Source: Corynespora cassiicola
Lineage: Eukaryota; Ascomycota; Dothideomycetes; Pleosporales; Corynesporascaceae
Length of the DNA stretch: 64,000 nt
Direction: 5' to 3'
Assembly (NCBI GenBank): GCA_022059125.1
Contig: JAEUWY010000013.1
Span: 682,001 to 746,000 of the forward strand
The number at the start of each line of letters is the position of its first letter. The first letter of the stretch is position 1. The position numbers and the translations under genes were made by a program. Below are positions 45,440-54,407 of the stretch, in pieces. The notes under the pieces were generated by a model. That model worked only from the letters and a program-made list of their open reading frames with translations, did no database searches and was not told where the DNA came from.

Positions 45440-46411
45440 ATGGACATCTATCATGCATTTTATACGCATTGTCTTGGGATGGTACAGGCTATACTACGCC
45501 TGGCGCGGTGTACTCATTACGCATTCGTCATATTCAAGGAGATTCTACTGTCCCTTTTGATATTCTGTTCCATCAAAACTCATGAACTTTTCAATAGTCT
45601 CACCTCGTTGTCGCTCGTCCAAAAGACTGAGAATGATTGCGAGGACCAAGTCGTTCACGAGCTTCTCGATGAATCACCTATAATGAAATTGGGTGTAATA
45701 GATGAGAAACGTAATGCCTCGTCTCTCGTTCTGCCAGATATCTCCGAGGCCCTAAACATGAATGGATATTCCTGCGCAACGGAGTCGTTCCATTCCGTCA
45801 AATCCCAAGGCCTGAGTCTACATGTCGATAACGGCAACACAGTCCCTCGTTGGAAGCCAGGCTCTGAGATTTTCTACTTTATCAGAGGAGTCGACTCATC
45901 AAAGCTAAAGTATCAGTATATGTCCGCAGGCATGCAGAATGCAGCGCGCTCCTGGGAGGCAAAGAACATTGGCATTGTTTTTAAAGAGACAAGAAACAAA
46001 GTCGAGGCTACGTTCGAGGTCATACATGATTCGAATCTCAAGTCTGGTACCTTTGCTGAAGCGTTTTTTCCTGGGGATCACGACCGTATCTTGCGTGTTG
46101 GGACTCGGTCCTTCCTCCCTGAACATATCGGCCATATTTCGAACATTCTGGCTCACGAGCTCGGACATATAATTGGTCTCCGACATGACTATTGGCGATA
46201 CGATGGAGAACCGGCTTTTGACTTTATCCCAATTCCTTCGAGCATCATGAACCACAAAAATGCTCATGACCTCTCGCTTCTTGTGGTTACCGACCAAGAC
46301 GGCCAACACACGCGCCAGTTCTATCAACTTCCGGAAGGACCATTCGCCAGATACTACTGTATTAAAGATCATTTACCGAGCACACGTACAGCCAAGGAAT
46401 GTCAATGTTGA
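45440..46411 (+). CDS. Orphan metzincin-type zinc metalloprotease
   Basis: A 323-residue protein with the full metzincin signature: the zinc site HELGHIIGLRHD (HExxHxxGxxHD), with the three His as ligands and Glu as catalyst, followed about 30 residues later by a Met-turn (SSIMNH). This resembles M10/M12-like peptidases, but the rest of the chain matches no family I can name. The N-terminus has a hydrophobic stretch at about 27-44 (YAFVIFKEILLSLLIFC) that could be an uncleaved signal anchor. A probable 45-bp leader intron lies just upstream (45355-45399), and the frame remains open back across it to a stop, with no earlier ATG. The gene stands alone at the edge of a 3.3-kb gene-poor, repeat-bearing stretch, which fits accessory or recently gained DNA. 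Likely active, substrate unknown. Confidence 0.78.
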   Translation: MDIYHAFYTHCLGMVQAILRLARCTHYAFVIFKEILLSLLIFCSIKTHELFNSLTSLSLVQKTENDCEDQVVHELLDESPIMKLGVIDEKRNASSLVLPDISEALNMNGYSCATESFHSVKSQGLSLHVDNGNTVPRWKPGSEIFYFIRGVDSSKLKYQYMSAGMQNAARSWEAKNIGIVFKETRNKVEATFEVIHDSNLKSGTFAEAFFPGDHDRILRVGTRSFLPEHIGHISNILAHELGHIIGLRHDYWRYDGEPAFDFIPIPSSIMNHKNAHDLSLLVVTDQDGQHTRQFYQLPEGPFARYYCIKDHLPSTRTAKECQC

Positions 46412-46807
46412 TCGCGAAGACAGGTGTGGTGGTCAGATCGGGTGACGAGAATTTGCAGATAAATAGGCATGGCATTGGATATTTAGCGGATAGTACACTG
46501 TAATACCAACGCTCAGCTTTAGCCTTCTGCGATACAGCAAAGCCCACTTTCTCGTTCCAAAAAGGGGTCCCTGCATGCCCTCGATGCGTTGGGCCATGGC
46601 CCAAACCAGATCCACGCTAAGCTTCAATTACATCACCCCACTCCACCCCGCGATCGCGCCGCGTACCATTAATTTTCGCAACCTTCCAACGGCTTCTACT
46701 ATAAAGGATCATCACCCCATCATGTCGTACCACGTGCTCAAAATCGCGCGATAAAAACAATAATAAAGAGAAGGAATAAAAGGGTATCACTTCCTCCAAG
46801 ACCCTCA
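46412..46807. other. Intergenic region before PDX3
   Basis: 396 bp between two plus-strand genes. It holds a TATA box (listed) and no gene. Confidence 0.5.
46700..46705 (+). promoter_or_regulatory. TATA box of PDX3
   Basis: TATAAA lies 103 bp before the first ATG (46808) and 253 bp before the second (46958), so the transcript probably includes the first start. Confidence 0.5.
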
Positions 46808-47701
46808 ATGCTAGCTCCCTCGCCCATTGCATTTCGAATCGTAGCCGACCTCTGCTCTAGATACATCGGCGCAACAACCCTTCGACTCATCCACCGACCC
46901 ACCCCCCATCTCACAACCTCTCTCCGCAAACACCACCCCCAAACCCAACAACCCAAAATGCTCCACTCAGCCAACCCCTCCGCCTCCCAAAAGGCCTCCG
47001 ACCAACCCCTTCCTCCTTCCCACCCAGAAAAGCGCATCTTCGCCCCCACGGGCGGCTCTTCCGACCCCGGCCACGCAGTCCAATACGCCCAAGGCACCCT
47101 CTCCGAATCAGACCTGCAACCCACCCCCACGGAGCAATTCCACGGCTGGTTCCAATCCGCGCTCGCCTCCAACGTCTACCAGCCCGAAACCGTGACTTTG
47201 GCCACCGCCTCCCTCCCCTCGGGCAAGGTCTCGGCCCGCATCGTCTTCATGAAGGAGCTCGACAGCCGCGGCTTCGTCGTGTACTCGAACTGGGACACGA
47301 GCCGCAAGGCCGCCGACGTCGCGTCGAATCCGCACGCCGCGCTCACGTTCTGGTGGCGCGAGGTCGAGCGCCAGGTCCGCGTCGAGGGTACCGTGGAGAG
47401 GTTGAGCGAGGAGGAGAGTCAGGTTTATTATGATACGAGGATTAGGGGGAGTAGGATTGGGGCGTGGGCGAGTCCGCAGAGTAAGGTTTTGGATGGGAGG
47501 GAGGAGCTGGAGAGGAGGGTGGAGGAGGTGGAGAAGAGGTTTGAGGGGCAGGAGAAGATTCCTGTGCCCCCGTTTTGGGGCGGGCTGAGGGTTGTGCCGG
47601 AGGTAGTGGAGTTTTGGCAGGGGAGGCAGAGCAGGTTGCATGATCGGTTTAGGTATACGAAGGAGGGAGAGGGATGGAAGGTGGAAAGGCTGAGTCCTTA
47701 G
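46808..47701 (+). CDS. PDX3: Pyridoxamine/pyridoxine 5'-phosphate oxidase
   Basis: This FMN enzyme makes pyridoxal 5'-phosphate, the active form of vitamin B6, from the pyridoxamine or pyridoxine phosphate. A single exon of 297 codons. Family marks: PETVTLATASLPSGKVSARIV, the FMN-binding GFVVYSNWDTSRKAADV, ALTFWWREVERQVRVEG, IGAWASPQS and the C-terminal RLHDRFRYT..W.VERLSP. Two starts are possible. From 46958 the protein is 247 residues, close to yeast PDX3 (228). From 46808 it gains 50 residues that are rich in Arg/Ser/Thr and nearly free of acids, like a mitochondrial presequence. The upstream TATA box favours a transcript holding both. Enzyme identity is firm; dual targeting is inference. 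Confidence 0.95.
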   Translation: MLAPSPIAFRIVADLCSRYIGATTLRLIHRPTPHLTTSLRKHHPQTQQPKMLHSANPSASQKASDQPLPPSHPEKRIFAPTGGSSDPGHAVQYAQGTLSESDLQPTPTEQFHGWFQSALASNVYQPETVTLATASLPSGKVSARIVFMKELDSRGFVVYSNWDTSRKAADVASNPHAALTFWWREVERQVRVEGTVERLSEEESQVYYDTRIRGSRIGAWASPQSKVLDGREELERRVEEVEKRFEGQEKIPVPPFWGGLRVVPEVVEFWQGRQSRLHDRFRYTKEGEGWKVERLSP

Positions 47702-47999
47702 GGTGGAGAGAGATGCTGGAAGGGATAATGGAAGGGTAGTTGACTGTGGCGCCATACCACGCATTCGAAAAAATATATAGATATACTCGCAAAAACACCA
47801 AAGAATACACAAACAATGTGCAACATAAGCCTGTAAAAGTTGGGTTTCTATTGGCAGGGCGCAACCTCTTTCGAGTTGGCCCTACATTATTTCATTCGTG
47901 TGCGCTAGGCAATGATTCTACCGATCAAGCTGTGCCCGGATCATCAGCCCACTCAATGGGCAGAAAAAAAATGTGCATCGATGCTAATCAACTATACGA

Positions 48000-49750
48000 T
48001 TAACCAAGTACATAAGGCTCAGCACCCTTTCCAAATAGAAGTGCAGGCTTCCTCTGGGCAAGATCAAGAATGGTCTGTGCAAACACCGAGTTTGCCCACG
48101 CGAACCAGCTCCCTGGACTCAAAGTTAGTGATTGATATCTCAGTTCAATAGTTAGTATGACTTACGGGTATAATCTCTGCCGTAGTCCACGTTGATACTC
48201 TCGTGCACCAAACCATTCTTGCTCACATTCTTCACCGCACTCAAGCACTGCATAATCTCGTCGTCGCTCTCGCTCGTCATGGCCTGCACGAGCACGCTCA
48301 TAGGCCACGCATGTTGGAGGCCAACATGGGGACCGCCAATACCGCTAAAGTCGCTGCCGGACAAAAAGTACGGGTTGCCTTGCTTCTGTAGGATCATCTT
48401 GCGCGTGTTTTGGTAGACTTCGTCCTTGGAGTCGACGAAACCGAGAAGAGGGAGAGCGAGGAGAGACGGCAAGTTCGCGTCATCCATCAAAATCTGAGAG
48501 CCGAAGCCATCGACTTCAAAGGCAAAAACTTTTCCATACTTCTTGTGTTGCACAACGCCGTGTTCCCACACGCCTGCTGCGATCGTCTCGCCCCAACTCT
48601 GAACCGTTTCAGCAACATTCTTCTTGCCGGCCTTTTGGAGCAAGGTGGCCATGCGCTTCAGCTCCACACTAATCATGGCGTTGGCAGGGATGAAAAAGCC
48701 GAGAATGGTTGCGTCGTCACTTGGTCGGAAGGCGCTCCGCACGAGGCCGGTGCCGCCGTTCAGCGGATTACCAACACCACTCAGGCTCAAGGTTTCGGTA
48801 CCCAGGTTGGTCTGGCGCTGAAAGGTGTACTCGTTGCGGCGGAAAGTACCGGTCTCGTCAAAGGTGGGCTTGGATTGAGCCTCGAGGACCTCTAGGAGCG
48901 TGTCCAACGCTTCAAGAAAACGAGCGTTGACAAATTCCGTGGATCCGGTATGATTGTAGAACTGGTTTGCTAGCGAAAGAAAGTGTGCAAGAGAATCCAG
49001 CTCGTACTTGCACTCAAAGACAAACGACTGCTCATATGCGGGATGAACCTGATCGCCGTCTCCCTGGAATGTCGGAGTGAGACCGCTCGGCGGAGGAGGC
49101 TGGAAAGCATTGCAATATGGCGACTGGATGACATATTCCGCCTGAGTGTTGATGGCTCCCAGAATGAGCTGGTGGATTTGTTTGTCCTTCTTCGCCAGTA
49201 GCTGGTACTGCGCAAGCTGATTTGTAGAGTCCCTTAGCCACTCCGCGTTGATGTCCCCAGTTACAATAAAGCTCTGTGCCCCCTGCCATGCGTCCGGATC
49301 CCAGTACTTCTTGGAAGACTTGTGCTTTGCAGTGCTATCAACGTGCCACCTTACGGTTGTGTCGAGAGTGTTTGGGAACGCGTTCTCGAAAATGCGAGCC
49401 AGGTCCTTGTCGGTCATTTTCTTGTTCATGTCTTCTATGACCTTTTCGACGAGCGGAGATTCAAACGTGCGACAGTGCTTGGATGGGCGTTGGAAGGGCA
49501 GCTCGAGTGGACCCTCGCTGTAAGGCGGGCTATACACGTCAAGTCAGTAGCTATCCCATAAACAAAGATAAAGTACCTCGTACTGCTGCCGCATCGCATA
49601 CGACTTATAGTCTGGACATGCTGCTTTGTATTTCAACGGGTCTAGCGGGGCCCTAAGAGGTTCCTGTACGCCTTCGATGCCAGCAAGAACGGGAGAGGAG
49701 AGCAAGGAGAGGAGCTCCAATGAGAAGAGAAGCGAAGCTTTTGACTTCAT
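48000..49750 (-). CDS. Secreted exo-alpha-1,6-mannosidase, glycoside hydrolase family 125
   Basis: GH125 enzymes remove alpha-1,6-linked mannose from the ends of mannans and N-glycans with inversion. Three exons (49750-49584, 49529-48166, 48112-48000; introns 54 and 53 bp) give 547 residues. The exon 1 end was set at CAGCA|GTACGA rather than the GAG|GTACTT ten bases later, because only the former yields RQ|HPPYSEGPLELPFQRP. A signal peptide (MKSKASLLFSLELLSLLSSPVLA) is followed by family blocks: TGDINAEWLRDSTNQLAQY, FECKYELDSLAHFL, RSAFRPSDDATILGFFIPAN, FGSQILMDDANLPSLLALP, and the end VHESINVDYGRDYTR|SWFAWANSVFAQ across the last intron. It probably acts at the wall or outside the cell on mannoproteins. 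Confidence 0.93.
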
Positions 49751-50784
49751 TTTGAACAGAATCCGAGGTATCCTCCAGCTAAAGAAGGTAGCGCGCGCGG
49801 GGAGAGTAGCCGGAGGTGGATGAGTGAGGACAGGAATGTCTAATCAATCGGAGAGAGGGGTACAACAGTATCAGCCAGGGAGGACCGTTAGCATGACTTT
49901 TGCAGGGCTTCAATTGACGTACGCGCTTGACAGTCTGAGCAGGGCGACCAAGCGGTAATAATGTTAGAGACAGGTCTCATGAATGGTGGTCCCCGAATTG
50001 ACCGCCGTCATCGTTGATCGGCAGCTTGAGCTCCACCGTGGCGTTTCGACCTTACCGCTCTTGGCAAGGCTTCATCCGCGACACCCCCGCGGTCGGGCGT
50101 GACATCCTCTACACTCAAGACCAGAGGAATCATTGAATTGCAAGATATTTTACCAGAGTGATACCTTTGTTTGGACTTCTGGTAGGTTTCGTGTTTATTT
50201 GCAGAGACGGACAAGTTGCTTCATGTACTCTATGAAATATGTCGAATCTAGGTACTGAGGGAGACTGTGGATTTTATATTCTGCATACTCTCGGTCCAAA
50301 CTATGCTCATTTTTAAGTATGTATAACAGGGTACTCGTGCCGGCAAGCCAGGTACATAGGCAGTTGAGGTATACAGAGTTGATGGACGGGTTTGTTAGCC
50401 GCTTTAGCCGCGCGCTTATTCAGTCGCCTATAGGTCTGTGCGCGAGCTTGAAGCTGTTCGCGATGCCCTCCGACCACATCCTTCCTCTTTCCCCTCCATT
50501 CCAGGCACCCGGGCACTCCAAACATCCAGGCTCGCAGCGAATTTTACTTCACGGAACCCCAAAACCGGTTACTAACCCTTCGTCCTCAGGCAATATTCCG
50601 GACAAGACAAGAGGAAAAAAGCCCGCGCTTCGAACGTCGCGACAGACGTCTCCATCACCAAAGACGCCCGTGAGGGTAACCTTGAGTCGCAACCCCGCGA
50701 ATTCTATACCCAAGACTTGCGACGGCCGCGCAAAGGCTACCCTCAAATTTCTGGCTACAAGAACAGTTCTCAAACCCCCCCACC
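49751..50784. other. Divergent intergenic region (GH125 / CLP1)
   Basis: 1.0 kb. Open frames precede CLP1 from about 50319, but they are out of its frame and lack domains. AT-rich around 50200-50330. No TATA box found. Confidence 0.5.
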
Positions 50785-52387
50785 ATGATCTCTCTTCCAG
50801 GTTTGAACCTCACCGCTCAGGTCCCCGAGCCTCTCAACGTACCCGTTGCGACTCAAACTCGTGTACAAGATCTCCCCGCGAATACAGAATATCGGTTCGA
50901 AGTCAGCTTCTCTCGCACACTTACCATAAAGCTGCTCTCTGGAACGGGAGAGTACTTTGGTACTGAGCTCGCTCCCTCGTCGTCATACACATTCCAAGGT
51001 ACAAAGGGCGCGATATTCACATGGCACGGCTGTAAGCTGGAGGTCACAGGAGAGGCCGAGTCCGAATATCCTGCAGAAGAGACGCAAATGATGAGCTATG
51101 CGAACGCGCATTTCGCGCTTGAGATGCTGAGGGACAGGGCTGCACAGATGGGTGATCTAGGGCCGAGGGTCTTGGTCGTGGGGCCAGAAAATGCCGGAAA
51201 GACCTCTGTAACGAGGATTCTGACGGCATATGCAGTCAAGATGGGACGGCAGCCAATGGTTGTGAATCTGGATCCACGACAGGGCATGCTCTCGGTACCT
51301 GGGTCTCTTACCTCTGCAGTCTTCTCTTCGATTGTTGATATCGAGGACGGGTGGGGGAGTAGCCCAATCTCTGGTCCCAGTCCTATCCCCGTAAAGATGC
51401 CACTTGTTTATCACTACGGCCTCAAGGACCCAGAGGAAGGTAAGGTCTTCAAGCCATTAGTCACGCGCATGGCTTTGGCAGTCACAAGTAGACTAGAAGA
51501 GGACAAGGCGAGCAAGAGATCGGGCTTCATCATTGACAGCCCTGGATCAATTAGCCAAGGAAAGTCTGGCGTGTACGAGAACATAGAGCATATAATATCC
51601 GAATTCTCTGGTGCGTGCTGTCCCATTATCCAAGCCCCACGCCCTTCAATCAAGGAGTCCGTCGAAACTCTCCACCCATCCCTTTATCGTATAATTGCAT
51701 CGGGCAGTGCTAACGTAGGCACAGTGAATATCGTCTTCGTCCTGGGCTCCGAACGCCTCTACTCAGATCTTACCCGCAAATACTCGTCCCGCCCCCAAGA
51801 CGAGCCCGTCACCGTGATTCGACTCGACAAGTCTGGCGGTTGCGTCGACCGCTCGGAAGACTATATGAAGGAGCTCCGACAATCCCAGATCCGAGAGTAC
51901 TTCTTCGGCCACGGCGAGCAATCTCTTGCGCCTTACAGCCACATGGCCGACTTTGCCGACCTGAACATTTTCAAGATCATCGACGGTACGCATGTTCCCT
52001 TTCAAGTGGGTTGAATACATACTTCCGGCCCTCTTACTGGAGATCTTCGAAATGACACAGAGCTAACTCATCCTAGGCGCCACCGAAACTTCAGAATTCA
52101 ACCCCGGAGACGACGACGATGACGTGTATGGTGCCTCGACCTCCATATACGAAAAAGTGACTCCTTCGTCACTGATCCAAAACTCTTTGCTCGCCATCAC
52201 TACGGCAGCGGCAGGTGAGAGGCAAGGCGTCATTCGCGACTCAAGCATTAGAGGATACATCTATGTAGCTGATGTCGACGACTCGAAGAAGAAGGTCAAG
52301 CTATTGAGTCCACAGGCGGGCCAGACGCCGCCGCAGGCTATGGTCTTGGGCACTTTCCCGGAAGATGTGCCTGGATTGGTTAGCTAA
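50785..52387 (+). CDS. CLP1: mRNA cleavage/polyadenylation factor CLP1 (polynucleotide 5'-hydroxyl kinase fold)
   Basis: CLP1 is a subunit of cleavage factor IA in pre-mRNA 3'-end formation and binds ATP. Besides the clear 91-bp intron (51986-52076) I read a second one, 51611-51724 (114 bp; GTGCGT donor, CTAAC branch, ACAG acceptor). It is a multiple of three with no stop, so the frame stays open through it, but splicing joins ISEFS|VNIVFVLGSERLYSD exactly as in the family and drops 38 foreign residues. The exons are then 50785-51610, 51725-51985 and 52077-52387, giving 465 residues (yeast 445). Domains: N-terminal beta domain (YRFEV, FTWHGCKLEV), P-loop VGPENAGKTS (about 132-141), LDPRQGMLSVPGSL, IIDSPGSISQG, and the C-terminal beta domain (IRGYIYVADVDD). 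The P-loop departs from the active human form (GPTDVGKST), so kinase activity is uncertain. Convergent with the IPK gene. Confidence 0.93.
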
Positions 52388-52611
52388 AAGACGGAGGAAA
52401 ATAGCGTAAAAGAGTGAGATGTTGTACGGAAGGGAGGAGGAAGGCTTCCAATGTGAGGAGACGAGCGCACACCACGCAAAGAAAATGCTAGTCTAAGAAG
52501 GTCGTTTATATGCGAGGATATCTAGCCTTCTAAACCTTAGCCACTATGTACACCGCAGAATCCATGAGAGCGGCTTGAAAAGAAGAAAACCGAAAAATCG
52601 TAACCCTCCAC

Positions 52612-53694
52612 TTAATCCTCAAGTGCATCAAGTTCCTTTTCCGTCTTGTCCAGCAAGTCCTTTAGAATAGCCGCCGTGCTGCGCATTCCCTTGATGGCAT
52701 TCTCATCCGGCCCCTGGCCCGGGTGCCAAGTCGCATGCGCAAAGTCAATCATCTTGACAGCCGCCAACTTCGGTGTGATGGCGTCCTCGTCCTCTTCCTC
52801 GTCCTCGGGGGCCGCGGACCGTAAAGTCTGCTTCGTCTTTGCATACTCTTCCAAGTCGCCCTCGTACACGAGCAGGATACTCGCAGAGTACATCCTGCTC
52901 TCCTTGCGCTCAAACACTTCCTGTATATCCTTGACCTCGCCGAGGAAGTAGGCCAGCACTTCCCTCCCCCGCTCAAGCTCCGCCTGACTCTTCCCCGTGG
53001 GGAAAATATACGCCTCGAACCCCTCCTCCACATCCTTTGCCGCAAACTTGCGCCCATACATTTTATTATACACCCAATACTCCCCTTCATCCCCGCCCTT
53101 GGCCACCAACTCGGCCAACTCGCCCTCCACCTCTGGCGCCTCCTTCCCCTTGAACGTCCTCATCCCCGCAACGCGAAACCCAAGACTCCCACTCGTCGTA
53201 GACGCACTAACCGCATCCAACCTGGCACGCTTCTCCGGCTTCGCACCCTCGTCCCACAGCTGCGAGCCCAGCTTCAGGTCCAGCACGTTGGGCTTCTTGA
53301 ACCCGGCCGTGATGTTCTCGAGCACAATGTGGAGCTCCGTGTCCAGCTTCTTGCCGTGGAGGCGCTCGACGGCGCCGGATTCTGTGACGATGGTTTCGGA
53401 TTCTTCGGCGGGGGTGGCGTCTTGTTGGTCGGCGGAGAGGGAGAGGGTGCCCATGAAGGTGGGGAGGTGGGGGGCTAGGTCTGGGTGCGAGGTTGTGACG
53501 GATTCGTAAAAGGTTACTTCGGCGGGGGTGCAGGGCTTTATTACGAGGGCGCCCGAGGGGTCGGAGAGGACGCCGTCGCTGGGGGTGGGTTAGTGGTGGG
53601 AGGGTGGGAAGCGTGAGAGAGGGTGTGCTTACTGGCCTGCTGCGGCGTTGCCGTAGGCTTGGAGTTTGGAGGGGTCAAAGGTCTTTTTGGACAT
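52612..53694 (-). CDS. IPK2: Inositol polyphosphate multikinase (IPK2/ARG82 type)
   Basis: This nuclear kinase phosphorylates IP3 to IP4 and IP5 on the way to IP6 and pyrophosphates; yeast ARG82 also acts in arginine gene control. Two exons (53694-53633, 53578-52612; intron 54 bp, GTAAGC..CCAG) give 342 residues (yeast 355). The joined N-terminus reads AAAGH|DGVLSDPSG. The IPK signature PxxxDxKxG appears as PNVLDLKLG (117-125, Asp121 and Lys123). The late metal/ATP motif is MIDFAHATW (Asp299). An acidic insert (EDEEEDED) precedes it, as is common in this family. It is head-to-head with the La-Arb1 gene across 713 bp and ends 224 bp from convergent CLP1. Confidence 0.93.
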
Positions 53695-54407
53695 GATGGG
53701 TGTGAGATTGGGGGTTCGTAGGTTGATGACTGAAGATATCTGGGGATCAAGGGGAGGGGGTGGGAAGGTTGGGTGGTGACAGTGTTCGGGTTTGTCGGTC
53801 GCGTATCGAGCTGTTGCTGATGCCGGTCCCCGCGACGTCCCCTCCAGGGTCCGGCAGGGATATTGGCGAGTCAGCCCAGCCGCTGGAGGTCGGCGCGATG
53901 ACTCGGGCCAAGATGTATGAACTCTCAACCACTGGCAACCAGACATGTCAACAATCAATTCAATTTAAGGACATAAATCGAATGGCTTGAAGTTTGAACA
54001 TTGAATTTGAATGGATTGAGAATTTGATCATGTGATGTATTCAATTTTCCATTCCGGTTTGACTGTTGCCATCTCTGCTGGTGACCACTCACCCCACACC
54101 AGGAATCGATCGCCAGTGCAGTAATCACGTGCTCACGTGTGGCCTGCCTTCTTGTGCGCGTTGACAATCTCAGGCCAGTATTTAGCCTAAGTACCTAGGT
54201 ATCAACCTCGGAATCGATCGGTATTTCACACGTGCTCGACTCTCACCGCCCCTCGAGTTCACTTACCGTGTGACTGTACAGGCAAACAGTTCTTGCCGCA
54301 ATTTGCGTTTGCTCGCCCACCTTGCCTACCCACTAAACTTAACCAGCTTATAGGTCCATGTCTCGTCCACGACCCCCCCTCCCCTCCTTAACGACTGGGC
54401 AGCTACC
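53695..54407. other. Divergent promoter region (IPK2 / La-Arb1) with three CACGTG boxes
   Basis: 713 bp. AT-rich around 53950-54060, followed by three CACGTG sites (listed) and a TACCTAGGTA palindrome (54192-54201). Confidence 0.55.
54126..54234 (+). promoter_or_regulatory. Cluster of three CACGTG E-boxes
   Basis: CACGTG occurs at 54126-54131, 54134-54139 and 54229-54234, between 174 and 282 bp before the La-Arb1 start. The first two are only two bases apart. CACGTG is the core site of Cbf1-type bHLH factors in fungi. Palindromic sites could serve either flanking gene. Confidence 0.45.
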
